Shown in pieces: positions 17,803 through 26,593 of a DNA stretch of 64,000 nucleotides. A program made the position numbers and the translations under genes. The notes under the pieces are model-generated. The model did no database searches and was not told where the DNA came from. It was given only the letters and a program-made list of their open reading frames with translations. The DNA lies in assembly GCF_900105175.1 (NCBI RefSeq), contig NZ_LT629771.1, positions 7,274,622 through 7,338,621 of the forward strand, given 5' to 3'. The stretch is from Jiangella sp. DSM 45060. Lineage in GTDB: Bacteria > Actinomycetota > Actinomycetes > Jiangellales > Jiangellaceae. Numbering within the stretch: position 1 is the first letter of the stretch; each line of letters starts with the position of its first letter.

Positions 17803-18398
17803 CCCACTTCCTGGCCGACCCGCCCGACTCGCCGGCGGCGCAGCAGCTCTACCAGCACGACCTCGACGAGGACGGCTACGTCATGAACGCGTCGCGGCTG
17901 TGGGCGTACGGGCCGGAGGCGCACGAGCGGCTGTTCGACCTGATCACGCACGTGTGGGAGAGCAACGGGATGACGTTCCGGCAGCGCGGCATCCTGGTCG
18001 GCGCCACGGCGTCGTCGCTCGGCGACTCGCTCTGCTCGCTGGTGTGGGGCTCCCGGCTGGCCGGCGAGGCCGACCCGGACACCGCGGCCGCCGTGCTCAC
18101 CGGCCGCGACGACGGCCTGACCGCGAAGGAGCGGGCGATGGCGGCGTGGGCCCGCAAGGTCGTCCGCGACCCGAACGGCACCGCCCAGCGCGACGTCCAG
18201 TCGCTGCGCGAGGCCGGCTGGAGCGACGGGGAGATCTTCGCGATCACGGTCTTCTGCGCGCTGCGCATCGCGTTCTCGACGGTGAACGACGCGCTCGGCG
18301 CCCGGCCGGACGCGGAGATCCTCGACCGCGCCCCGCAGGCCGTCCTCGACGCCGTCGACTTCGGCCGTCCCATCGAGGACCGCGTCAGGGCAGGGTGA
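17799..18398 (+). CDS. AhpD-like/carboxymuconolactone decarboxylase family protein
   Basis: 199 residues of the AhpD-like helical fold: RQRGILVGATASSLGDSLCSLVWG, LTAKERAMAAWARKVVRDP and the tail FCALRIAFSTVNDALGARPD. AhpD-type proteins use a CxxC pair and a His for peroxidase function; here only one cysteine is in the helix (SLC) and the His position is Trp, so classical AhpD peroxidase chemistry is doubtful. Translationally coupled (ATGA) to the SARP-like regulator, suggesting it is its functional partner or target. Its stop overlaps the DyP peroxidase stop by 14 bp. Confidence 0.78.
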   Translation: MTHFLADPPDSPAAQQLYQHDLDEDGYVMNASRLWAYGPEAHERLFDLITHVWESNGMTFRQRGILVGATASSLGDSLCSLVWGSRLAGEADPDTAAAVLTGRDDGLTAKERAMAAWARKVVRDPNGTAQRDVQSLREAGWSDGEIFAITVFCALRIAFSTVNDALGARPDAEILDRAPQAVLDAVDFGRPIEDRVRAG

Positions 18399-19626
18399 CG
18401 CCGAGCGGGTGGTCGGCGTCGAAGCCGGGGAGGACGAGGAAGGTCGCGCTGCCGGTCGGCGTCACGTAGGCGCTCAGGTCGTCGACCTCGTCGAGGCGGA
18501 ACTGGGTCTGGACGAAGGTGCGCAGGTCGCGCTGGAAGCAGACGAACAGCAGACCGGCGTCCGCGGCGCCGTCGTCGAAGGCGTAGCCGCGGCGCAGCAT
18601 GAGGGCGCTGCCCGTGACGGACGGATGCGCCGCCCGGACGTGTGACCGCGCCGGCGTGACGTACTGGCCGTCGGGCGTCTTGGCGAGCAGGTCGACCTCG
18701 CCGGTGGGGCCGCCGCCGGACAGCGGGGAGCCGTCGTTGCGGTGGCGGCCGATGACGGCCTCCTGACGATCGACCGGCTCGGCGGTGAACCGGGCGGCGT
18801 CCAGGCGCAGCCGCCGCACGACGCAGATGCTGCCGCCGGCCAGCGGGCCGTCCGCGATCCAGACGTGTTCGTCCTGCTCGTCGGCGTTCCGCGGGACGAT
18901 GACGCCGTCGTGGAAGCCGAGCGGGTTGCGCGCGATGGTTCCGGTGCCGGGCGCCCGGAAGCCGCGCTGCGACCAGCGGAGGACGGCGTCGGGGGCGGCC
19001 CGCTCGGCCAGCCACGACGCGCCCCGGTGGGCGTCGTTGGGGTCGCTCGCGTAGACGGCGATCAGCAGGTCGCCGCCGGTCCGTTCGGGCGGGACGGAGG
19101 CGTCGGCGGCGAACGCGGGCAGCGGCTGCGCGCCCGGCAGAGCGTCGCCGAACGCGGCGACCACCCGCGGCCCGAGCCCGACCGTCGCCGTGAGGTCGCC
19201 GGGCCCGTCCAGCAGCCCGGCCTCGGCCGCCCGCTCGCCGGTGAGGTCGAGGATTGCGGTCCCCAGCCGCGCGCACAGGGCCCGGACGGCGTCGCGGAAC
19301 GCCGCCGTCGGGGCAGGCGTCGCGACGAGGTCGAGCACCAGCAGCTGGCCGTGCGGCTGCGGCGTCGACGGACGGGCGATGCCGGCCTGGTGCGGCCCGG
19401 CGGCGTCGACGGCGTCGGGCCGCCCGCCCGTGGGAGCGGCCGGCGGAGTGTCGGGCGTGGCAGCGGCCCGCCGCTCGCCGTCGTCGGCGGTCGCGCGCCC
19501 GGCGGCCAGCCCGGCGACCCCGGCGAACCCCGCGGCGGCGCCGGCAGCGGCCACCCCGCGCAGCAGGTCACGGCGCCGGGTGCGCCCGCCCGGCGCGGAC
19601 GCCGGGTCGGTGGTCTGCTCGGTCAT
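18385..19626 (-). CDS. Tat-exported DyP-type haem peroxidase (EfeB-like)
   Basis: 413 residues. The N-terminus has a twin-arginine signal (RTRRRDLLRG plus an Ala-rich hydrophobic stretch), so the folded haem enzyme is exported. The DyP signature GFHDG lies at 237-241 (Asp240 is the distal acid), and the proximal haem ligand is likely the His in SHVRAAHP. Such enzymes oxidise dyes or lignin-like phenols, or act as EfeB in haem or iron handling. Start ATG 19626 overlaps the stop of the lipoprotein gene (TGATG), so the two form an operon. The frame is open further upstream but enters that lipoprotein. No EfeU or EfeO gene is next to it. Confidence 0.9.
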   Translation of the reverse strand: MTEQTTDPASAPGGRTRRRDLLRGVAAAGAAAGFAGVAGLAAGRATADDGERRAAATPDTPPAAPTGGRPDAVDAAGPHQAGIARPSTPQPHGQLLVLDLVATPAPTAAFRDAVRALCARLGTAILDLTGERAAEAGLLDGPGDLTATVGLGPRVVAAFGDALPGAQPLPAFAADASVPPERTGGDLLIAVYASDPNDAHRGASWLAERAAPDAVLRWSQRGFRAPGTGTIARNPLGFHDGVIVPRNADEQDEHVWIADGPLAGGSICVVRRLRLDAARFTAEPVDRQEAVIGRHRNDGSPLSGGGPTGEVDLLAKTPDGQYVTPARSHVRAAHPSVTGSALMLRRGYAFDDGAADAGLLFVCFQRDLRTFVQTQFRLDEVDDLSAYVTPTGSATFLVLPGFDADHPLGVTLP

Positions 19627-20441
19627 CAGCCGCTCGCCGTCGTCGTGAGGAAGGCACTGGCGACGTCGACGCCGGGCGCGTCGGCGAAGTCGACAGTGGT
19701 CCAGTCGCCGGCGCCGCCGAGCCGGGTCTCCAGCCGCAACAGCCGGCCCTGCTCGTCCACCCAGTACCGCAGGGTCGCGTCGCTGCCGTCGGCCGCGCTC
19801 GTGGCCGTCGCGGGGTCGTAGACGCGGTCGGCGGTCGGCCCGGCGACGACGTCGACGGCGACGCCACCGACCTCGTCGGAGCGCAGCCAGCGGGCGTCGG
19901 TCTGCTGCAGCAGCAGCGGGTTGTCGGGCCGGTCGCTGGCGGACTGGAAGAGCAGCGCCAGCACGGCGTGCAGCCGGGACTGCTCCGGCGCCAGCGCGGA
20001 CGTCGTCCACGCGGCGTCGTCGGGCGGCGGCAGCGGCGGCCCGCCGCCGTCGGGATCGGCCGGGCCCACCGGCGCGTGCGAGGTGAGCTCGGACAGCGTC
20101 CACGCCACCAGCTCCGGGTCGGCGCCGTCCTGGCTGACGTGCGCGTAGCCGACGTGCTGGGCGAAGTCGGCCCAGCCGTCGACGGTGAAGGTGCGGCCGT
20201 TGTCGACCACCTCGAAACGGACCGCCCGGACGCCGTCGGTGTAGTTGGTGTACCGCATCATCGACAGCCGCTGCGCCTCGTCGCCGGTGAGCGGACGCGG
20301 CCCGTCGCCCGACTCGGACGTGCCGGCCGCGGCGTCGGGCTCGTCGTCGCCGGAGCACCCGGTGAGGGCGAGGACGGCGACGGCGGCCAGCGCCGCGACG
20401 CGCCCCAGCCGCCGCGTGCGCGGCCCGATCGAAGGGGTCAT
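19626..20441 (-). CDS. Lipoprotein of unknown function, in operon with DyP peroxidase
   Basis: 271-residue lipoprotein. ATG 20441 is followed by RTRRLGRV, a hydrophobic stretch and the lipobox LTGC (a longer start at 20492 is possible but would bury the signal). The mature part has YTNYTDGVRAVRFEV and DARWLRSDEVGGV and reads as a lipid-anchored beta-rich substrate-binding or carrier domain similar in style to LppX/LprG-like proteins, but I do not recognise a family with confidence. Overlaps the DyP peroxidase start by one base, so the two products probably work together at the outer face of the membrane. Confidence 0.75.
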   Translation of the reverse strand: MTPSIGPRTRRLGRVAALAAVAVLALTGCSGDDEPDAAAGTSESGDGPRPLTGDEAQRLSMMRYTNYTDGVRAVRFEVVDNGRTFTVDGWADFAQHVGYAHVSQDGADPELVAWTLSELTSHAPVGPADPDGGGPPLPPPDDAAWTTSALAPEQSRLHAVLALLFQSASDRPDNPLLLQQTDARWLRSDEVGGVAVDVVAGPTADRVYDPATATSAADGSDATLRYWVDEQGRLLRLETRLGGAGDWTTVDFADAPGVDVASAFLTTTASG

Positions 20442-20518
20442 GCGCCCGAGTGTAGGCACGGCCACGGCTCGCTCACCTGGCAATTCGGACACTCACGTCG
20501 AAGAGTTCCGATCCGAAA

Positions 20519-20534
20519 CGTGATGTGCGTCACA
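20519..20534. promoter_or_regulatory. CRP/FNR-type palindromic operator
   Basis: The sequence reads GTGA-N6-TCAC with flanking bases matching the actinobacterial Crp/GlxR consensus TGTGA-N6-TCACA except for one edge base. It sits between the divergent lipoprotein-DyP operon (start 20441) and the surface protein (start 20653), 119 bp before the latter. It could regulate either or both. Confidence 0.6.
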
Positions 20535-20652
20535 TCGCGTGCTGATCGCCATGCCGGCCGACTCTTCATGGTCAGCGCCGTCGTCTATCCGGGCCCCGGG
20601 AGAGCGGCGCCGAGGTGCAACCGCAGTTGTACGACAGCAACGGAGGACCCCT

Positions 20653-23600
20653 GTGAGATCGCTCCAGGAACGCGGCCACGGCCGACCCCCACAACCCCGC
20701 CCACGACGGGCCCGCGCAGCGGGGGGAGGACTCGTCGCCCTGGGCCTGGTCGCATCCGTGCTCGGCGCCGCCGGCGCGTCCACCCTGCCCGCCCAGGCCG
20801 CCGTCGGTGACCCGATCACCGGCACCATCTGGCAGGACTACGACTCCGACGGCATGTACGACACGTTCGAGGCGTCCGGCCTGCTGGAGGGCATCGAGGT
20901 CTACGCCTACGACGCTGACGGCAACGTCGCCGGCCCGGCGCTCACCGACGCGAGCGGCAACTACTCGCTGCCGGTCACGAGTGACGCCGGTCCCTGGCGC
21001 GTCGAGGCGAACGTGCCGGACACGCCGGAATGGGCCGAGTGGCGCGACTCTGTCGTCGGCCGCGCGGCCGGCCGGAGCAACGGCACGACGGTGCAGTTCA
21101 TCGACAGCGTGCCGGCCACCCAGGTCGACTTCTCCTTCCAGGTGCCCAGCACCTTCGTGGAGAACAACCCGCAGGTGTTCCTGCCGGCCTTCCGGTTCGG
21201 CCCGAGCGACGGCGCCCAGGGTGCCGAGTTCGCCGGCGCCGCGCACGCCTACGAGGCGATGAGCCCGAACACCTCCACAGCGGTGCCGCTCACCATGCAG
21301 GTGCCATTCCAGCAGATCGGCACCACCTACGGCACTGCGTACCAGCGGGCCGAGGCGCCCGGCGACCTCGGCACGGTGTTCGCGTCGGCGTACGTCCGCC
21401 GGCACTCGGGTATGGGCCCGGGCGGTGTCGACGCGATCTACCGGATCACCCCGGACGGCGGTGGGGCGGACTCGCCGACGGCGAGCGGCGACGTGTTCGT
21501 CAACCTCGAGGACTACGGCATCGATGTCGGCAGCGACTCCGACGCGGGCGCGGTCTCGGGCGACCCGAACGGCCTGCGCCCGGCCCGGACGCTGGACAAC
21601 CCGGTCTACGACTGGGGCACCGACGCCCAGGCCTGGGACCGGGTCGGCCGTGAGGGTCTCGGCGCGATGGAGATCTCCAACGACCAGGAGTCGTTGTTCG
21701 CGGTGAACCTGCACAACCGGTCGCTGGTCGAGGTGAAGATCAGCCGCGACGGCACCCAGGTGCTGGACGTCGTCGAGCACGAGCTCGACGCGTACTTCCC
21801 GGACGGCAGCGACCTGCGTCCGCACGGCATCTCGGCCAACCCGCTGACCAACGAGATGTACCTGACGGTCACGAACACGGCCGAGTCCACCCAGAACCGG
21901 GCCGACCTGCACGCCTACGTGTACTCGTTCGACCCGGCTGACCCGACGGCGCTGACCGAGGTGCTGGACTTCGGGCTCGGGTACACCCGTGGCCTCTTCG
22001 GCGGCTCCTGGAACGCGGACTACCAGCCGTGGAGCACCAGCCCGGCGTTCTGGCTGCAGTTCGGGCAGCCGGCCGGGGCGCCCTACAGCTTCGTCATGAA
22101 CACGTCGGTGCCGATCGTCGCCGACGCCCGTTACCTGCACGGCGACCTGATCGTGGGCATCCGCGACCTGGGCGGCGACCTGTTCGGGTCGCAGTCCGCC
22201 CTCGCCCCGGGCGATCCCCGGCTGGTCGCCGAGCGGTCGCTGGGCGGTGAACTGCTCAAGGCCGGCTCCAACGGTGACGGCACGTGGTCGATCGAGCAGA
22301 ACGGCGTGGTCAACGGCCAACCGGGTGCTGTGACGAACCAGGTGACGCTGAACGGCCCGAGCGGCCAGGGCAAGTTCTTCATGGACTCCTGGGTCAACGG
22401 CGTCGAGCACCTGGGCGCCACGCTGGTCGTCCCGAGCCGCGAGGACGGCATCCTGGAGACCGGCATCCACGCGGCCGAGGGCTCCTTCCAGGTCGGCACC
22501 CGGCGGTTCTTCCAGGAGAACGGCTCCCTGGTCGAGCCGCGTGGGGCGGCCGTCATGACCGGCCTCAACGTCGGCGTCAACGCGACGTTGAAGGGCAACG
22601 GCCTCGGCGAGCTGACGGCGATGGCCTCGGCCGCGCCGATCGAGATCGGCAACTACGTCTGGTACGACATCGACAATGACGGTGTGCAGGACCCGGACGA
22701 GCCGGTGGTCGAGGGCGCGACGGTCAACCTGTACGAGGTGGACGCGGACGGCAACCGCACGCTCGTCAGCACCACGACGACCGATGCGAAGGGCGAGTAC
22801 TACTTCTCGTCCAACGACCAGGCGTATCAGTTGAAGACGCACACCGACTACGTGGTGGGTGTGGACAATCCGGCCGACTACGAGGCCGGCGGGCCGTTGG
22901 AGAACTGGTACCCGACGGTGCCGGACACCGGTGACCCGAACTCGGTCGACGCGGACCGGAACGACTCCGACGGTCTGGTGGAGACGACCGACGACGGCGA
23001 CTTCCCGTACGCGGCGATCACGACCGGTGGTCCGGGGGAGAACGACCACACGATCGATTTCGGCTATTCGAACATCGACTACGAGTTCGACAAGCGGACG
23101 GTGTCGGGTCCGACGGAGAATCCGGACGACGACGGCACGTGGACGGTGGTGTACGAGCTGGTCGCGGAGAACACCGGGATGATCCCGGGGGCGTACCTGC
23201 TCACCGACGATCTCACCGGGTACGGCGACGGGGTCGAGGTGGTCGACACCCAGGTCGTCAGTGGTCCGCCGGAGGCCGCCGGCCTGTTGAACCCGAACTG
23301 GGACGGCACGTCCGATCTGAACGTGGTGACCGGCGAGGTGCCGATCGCGCCGCAGTCGACCGTGGAGAACGGCACCGAGCACGTCTACACGCTGGAGGTG
23401 ACCGTCAGGCTCACCACCGACCCGGACACCGGTGAGGTGACGGCGCTGCCGGAGAACCTGGCCTGCACCGACGGGCAGCAGGCCGGTGACGCGACGACGG
23501 GGCTGTTCAACCACGCCACGCTGGACCCGACCAATCACGAGGACCTCACCGACGACGAGTGCGGCGATCTGCCGATCGTGACGCTGGACAAGACCGTCGT

Positions 23601-26133
23601 CACCGAGCCGCACGTGGTGGACCGGGAGAACCAGCCCGGCGTGTGGGAGATCACCTACGGGCTCACCGTCACCAACGAGTCCGAGGTGCCGACCGACTAC
23701 GACCTCGAGGACGCGCTGCGCTTCGGCGCCGGCATCGAGATCGTCGACGGCTCGGTGATCGCCGCCAACGTGGCACCGGGTGGCATCGCGACCCGGCCGG
23801 AGTACGACGGCGTCGGCGACCTGCTGATCGTCGAGGACGAGCCGATCGGGGCGCTGGAGGCGCACGAGTACACCGTCACCGTCCAGTTCACCATCGACCT
23901 GCCGAACCCGCCCGCCCAGCCCGACCCGTCGGACTGCACGCTGGCCGGTGGCGAGGGTGAAGAGGGCACGGGGCTGTACAACGACGCGAACTCGTCGTTC
24001 AACGGCTACCCGGACACCGACACCGAGTGCCGTGAGGTCGGCCAGCCGACCCACGACAAGACGCTCATCTCGGCCACGCCGATCGGCAACGGCCAGTGGG
24101 AGATCGTCTACGGCATCGACGTGACGAACAAGGGCGTGCAGGCGACGTGGTACGACCTGTCGGACGAGCTGCACTTCTCCGACCAGGTCAGCATCGTCTC
24201 CGCCGACGTCACCGCGTCGCCGGCCGAGGCCACGCTGTTCGACCCGCCGTGGAACGGCCACGACCAGCTGGTCGTCGCCGAGCAGGTGCCGCTGCTGGGC
24301 ACCGACGACGACGGGTACGCGCCACACCACTACGAGCTGACGGTGATCGCCGAGGCGCCGCTGCAGCTCGTGCCCGGTGAGGACGGCTCGGACCCGACGG
24401 CGTGCCCGGGCGAGGGCGGCGACCCGACGGCGGACACGGCGTTCAACAACACGTCGTCGCTGACCGACGAGGCCGGCCTCACCGAGGACGACCAGGCCTG
24501 CGCGCCGCTGCCGTCGATCGACATCGAGAAGACGATCAGCAGCGGGCCGACCGCCAACGGCGACGGCACGTGGACCATCACCTACGACCTGGTGGCGTCG
24601 AACACGGGCGCGGGCGACGGTGACTACACGATCAGCGACCAGCTCCGCTACGGCGAGGGCATCGTGGTCGAGGACGCCGCCGTCATCACGACGCCGGACG
24701 GGGTCACCGCGCTGGAGACCTGGACCGGCCAGGGCGCGGACGGCGACCCCGTCAACGTCATCGCCGAGGACGTGCCGCTCGCCGCCGGCGGGGTGCACAC
24801 CTACCAGGTGCAGGTGGTCTTCTCGCTGGACGAGGAGACGCTCACCGACGAGTCGATGACCTGCCCCGAGCCGGACTCCGGCGAGAACGGCGGGCTGGCC
24901 AACAGCACCGGCATCGAGCACAACGACCTCACCGACGACGACGAGGCCTGCCTCTCGCTCGGCGAGCCGGACCTCGACAAGGAGCTGGTGTCCGCCGAGC
25001 CGGTGGACGACGGTCAGTGGCAGGTCGTCTACACGCTGACGGTGAACAACCTGCTGCCGGGCGAGACCACGTACGACCTCGAGGACGAGCTGCTGTTCGG
25101 CGACACCGTCGAGGTCGACTACGCCGAGATCACCGACCACCCCGAGGGTGTGGACGTGAACGAGGACTGGGACGGTCTCGAGGACACGCTGATCGCGTCG
25201 GACGTCGTTCTGCCGGGGATGGACGACGAGGGCTACGCGCCGCACGTCTACACCATCACCGTCGTCGCCGACGTGCCGGCCTCGTTCGAGGTGGACGAGG
25301 ACGGCGGGAGTGCTGCCGCCTGCGCTGGTGAGCCCGGCGACAACTGGGAGAACGGCGGTCTGAACAACGGCGCCACCCTCACCACCGAGGGCGGCGACGA
25401 GATCACCGACACCGACTGCGCCGACCTGCCGTCGATCCACCTGGACAAGACCATCGCGTCCGGGCCGACCTCGACCGGTGAGAACGCGTACACCATCACC
25501 TACGAACTGGAGGTGTACAACGACGGCGCCGCGGCCGGGGACTACGTCCTGACCGACCAGTTCCACTTCGGCACCGGCATCGACGTCGTCGACGTCACGG
25601 CGGCCAACACCGACCCGGGCGACATCGCGGTGCTGGACACGTTCACCGGCCAGGGCGAGGAGCCCGACGCGCCGGAGAACGCCATCACCGGCGACGTCAC
25701 CATCGACGTCGACACGACACACACCTACGAGGTGACCGTCGCGGTCACCCTCGACCCGGCCACCGCGACCGCCGACTCGGTCCGGTGCGTCGACGACCCG
25801 GGTGCTGGTGAGGCCGGTGGGCTGGCCAACGTGGGGCTGCTCGACCACAACGGGCACGAGCTGGACGCCGACGCCTGCGCCCCGCTCGACCCGCCCACGC
25901 CGCCGGACACGCCCGGCACGCCGCCTCCCGGCGACGATGACGGCAACGACAACGGCAACGGCGGTGGCAACGGCGGTGGCGACGGTGGTGGCGACGGTGG
26001 CGACGACGACCTCGCCGACACCGGTGGCAACTCGGCGCTGCTGCTCCTCGCGGGCGGCCTGCTCATCATCGCCGGCGCGACGGCCCTCGTCGCCACCCGC
26101 CGCCGGTCGGGGACGGGAGGTCTGATCGGCTGA
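20653..26133 (+). CDS. Giant SdrD-like LAXTG-anchored cell-surface protein
   Basis: 1826-residue secreted protein. GTG 20653 is chosen because a GGAGG site lies 6 bases upstream and a signal peptide follows (arginine-rich start, hydrophobic core, AQA cleavage near 50). Two SdrD B-like calcium-binding domains are visible (about 55-105 and 660-720), with a large domain between them containing AMEISNDQESLFAVN-type blades. Six tandem beta domains of 150-166 residues start at Asp813, 979, 1135, Glu1292, Asp1442 and 1598; each opens with D/E-K-(T/E/R) and contains W-x-(V/I)-x-Y. A Gly/Asn/Asp-rich linker leads to LADTG (1787-1791), a hydrophobic helix and an RRR tail: a class E sortase (LAXTG) signal. 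No sortase gene is in the window. Likely an adhesin or surface-layer-type stalk. Confidence 0.9.
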   Translation: MRSLQERGHGRPPQPRPRRARAAGGGLVALGLVASVLGAAGASTLPAQAAVGDPITGTIWQDYDSDGMYDTFEASGLLEGIEVYAYDADGNVAGPALTDASGNYSLPVTSDAGPWRVEANVPDTPEWAEWRDSVVGRAAGRSNGTTVQFIDSVPATQVDFSFQVPSTFVENNPQVFLPAFRFGPSDGAQGAEFAGAAHAYEAMSPNTSTAVPLTMQVPFQQIGTTYGTAYQRAEAPGDLGTVFASAYVRRHSGMGPGGVDAIYRITPDGGGADSPTASGDVFVNLEDYGIDVGSDSDAGAVSGDPNGLRPARTLDNPVYDWGTDAQAWDRVGREGLGAMEISNDQESLFAVNLHNRSLVEVKISRDGTQVLDVVEHELDAYFPDGSDLRPHGISANPLTNEMYLTVTNTAESTQNRADLHAYVYSFDPADPTALTEVLDFGLGYTRGLFGGSWNADYQPWSTSPAFWLQFGQPAGAPYSFVMNTSVPIVADARYLHGDLIVGIRDLGGDLFGSQSALAPGDPRLVAERSLGGELLKAGSNGDGTWSIEQNGVVNGQPGAVTNQVTLNGPSGQGKFFMDSWVNGVEHLGATLVVPSREDGILETGIHAAEGSFQVGTRRFFQENGSLVEPRGAAVMTGLNVGVNATLKGNGLGELTAMASAAPIEIGNYVWYDIDNDGVQDPDEPVVEGATVNLYEVDADGNRTLVSTTTTDAKGEYYFSSNDQAYQLKTHTDYVVGVDNPADYEAGGPLENWYPTVPDTGDPNSVDADRNDSDGLVETTDDGDFPYAAITTGGPGENDHTIDFGYSNIDYEFDKRTVSGPTENPDDDGTWTVVYELVAENTGMIPGAYLLTDDLTGYGDGVEVVDTQVVSGPPEAAGLLNPNWDGTSDLNVVTGEVPIAPQSTVENGTEHVYTLEVTVRLTTDPDTGEVTALPENLACTDGQQAGDATTGLFNHATLDPTNHEDLTDDECGDLPIVTLDKTVVTEPHVVDRENQPGVWEITYGLTVTNESEVPTDYDLEDALRFGAGIEIVDGSVIAANVAPGGIATRPEYDGVGDLLIVEDEPIGALEAHEYTVTVQFTIDLPNPPAQPDPSDCTLAGGEGEEGTGLYNDANSSFNGYPDTDTECREVGQPTHDKTLISATPIGNGQWEIVYGIDVTNKGVQATWYDLSDELHFSDQVSIVSADVTASPAEATLFDPPWNGHDQLVVAEQVPLLGTDDDGYAPHHYELTVIAEAPLQLVPGEDGSDPTACPGEGGDPTADTAFNNTSSLTDEAGLTEDDQACAPLPSIDIEKTISSGPTANGDGTWTITYDLVASNTGAGDGDYTISDQLRYGEGIVVEDAAVITTPDGVTALETWTGQGADGDPVNVIAEDVPLAAGGVHTYQVQVVFSLDEETLTDESMTCPEPDSGENGGLANSTGIEHNDLTDDDEACLSLGEPDLDKELVSAEPVDDGQWQVVYTLTVNNLLPGETTYDLEDELLFGDTVEVDYAEITDHPEGVDVNEDWDGLEDTLIASDVVLPGMDDEGYAPHVYTITVVADVPASFEVDEDGGSAAACAGEPGDNWENGGLNNGATLTTEGGDEITDTDCADLPSIHLDKTIASGPTSTGENAYTITYELEVYNDGAAAGDYVLTDQFHFGTGIDVVDVTAANTDPGDIAVLDTFTGQGEEPDAPENAITGDVTIDVDTTHTYEVTVAVTLDPATATADSVRCVDDPGAGEAGGLANVGLLDHNGHELDADACAPLDPPTPPDTPGTPPPGDDDGNDNGNGGGNGGGDGGGDGGDDDLADTGGNSALLLLAGGLLIIAGATALVATRRRSGTGGLIG

Positions 26134-26147
26134 CCTTCGGGGCAGCG

Positions 26148-26177
26148 CGGGGCCGGTCGCTGATGCGGCCGGCCCCG
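26148..26177 (+). terminator. Hairpin terminator after the surface-protein gene
   Basis: A 9-bp GC-only stem (CGGGGCCGG pairing with CCGGCCCCG) with a loop of about 12 nt, 14 bp after the stop, followed by GTTCC. Typical of high-GC actinobacterial terminators that lack a T-tract. Confidence 0.7.
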
Positions 26178-26200
26178 TTCCGCACCGTCGTGCTCGCACA

Positions 26201-26290
26201 CGATCAGGTGACGTAGCGCCCTATTCCGGCGGCGCTTGCTCACCTGATCGTTTTGCGTCCGCATGGTGGAGTTGATCAGGTGACGAAGCG
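26201..26290. repeat. Three copies of an 18-bp motif, two forming a hairpin
   Basis: Copy 1 (26201-26218) and copy 3 (26273-26290) are direct, both reading YGATCAGGTGACGWAGCG; copy 2 (26233-26250) is inverted. Copies 1 and 2 form a hairpin of 19 positions with 3 central mismatches, followed directly by TTTT, so it could act as a terminator for either strand. Confidence 0.65.
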
Positions 26291-26459
26291 GCGGGGTCGG
26301 GCTGGGTGTGGCGGGGCTCGGCTGGGCGAGGCGGGCTCGGGCTGGCGGTGCAGGGCTGGGCGTGCGGTGCAGGGCGGGCGGAACAGAGCGGGGCGTGCGG
26401 TGCAGGGCGGGCTCGCTCGCGTCGGGGTGCCCGGGCGCTTGTCGCTCGCGCGCGGGCAG

Positions 26460-26508
26460 ACCCCGCCCGGTTGGGTGGGTCACCCAACCCTATGGGTGGG
26501 CACTGACA
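26460..26508 (+). repeat. Dispersed intergenic repeat, copy R1
   Basis: A 49-bp element beginning ACCCCGCCCGG and ending GGGCACTGACA. Its inner part can form a perfect 9-bp hairpin (GGTTGGGTG/CACCCAACC). Same family as R2-R6 in this window. It lies 86 bp beyond the stop of the sigma-factor gene. Confidence 0.75.
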
Positions 26509-26513
26509 CTCGC

Positions 26514-26562
26514 GCCGAACGCCGAACGCCGAACGCCGAACGCCGAACGCCGAACGCCCAAC
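26514..26562. repeat. Tandem heptamer array (GCCGAAC)
   Basis: Six perfect copies of GCCGAAC and one with a single change (GCCCAAC), contiguous, located between repeat R1 and the 3' end of the sigma-factor gene. A 7-bp unit is not a multiple of three and would shift any reading frame, so it is non-coding. Confidence 0.85.
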
Positions 26563-26593
26563 GCCGTTCTGTGCTCCGGCGTCCAGGCGCCGG

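Larger units (their letters stand above)
26134..26593. other. 460-bp repeat-rich convergent intergenic region
   Basis: Lies between the convergent surface-protein and sigma-factor genes. In order it holds the hairpin at 26148, three copies of an 18-bp motif (26201-26290), a G-rich degenerate repeat GTGCAGGGC-like stretch (about 26330-26420), a dispersed repeat (26460-26508) and a tandem heptamer array (26514-26562). Open frames across it have no family resemblance and follow the repeats, so no gene is called. Confidence 0.75.

Noticed and set aside
18385-19626. Calling the DyP peroxidase EfeB of an EfeUOB iron importer
   Set aside because: Neither EfeU nor EfeO is adjacent; the lipoprotein partner is not an EfeO M75-type protein by eye.
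20572-26199. A very long open frame antisense to the surface-protein gene
   Set aside because: High GC keeps opposite frames open; the antisense product is Val/Arg/Gly-rich with no signal, domain or ribosome site, and the sense frame shows clear repeats and anchors.
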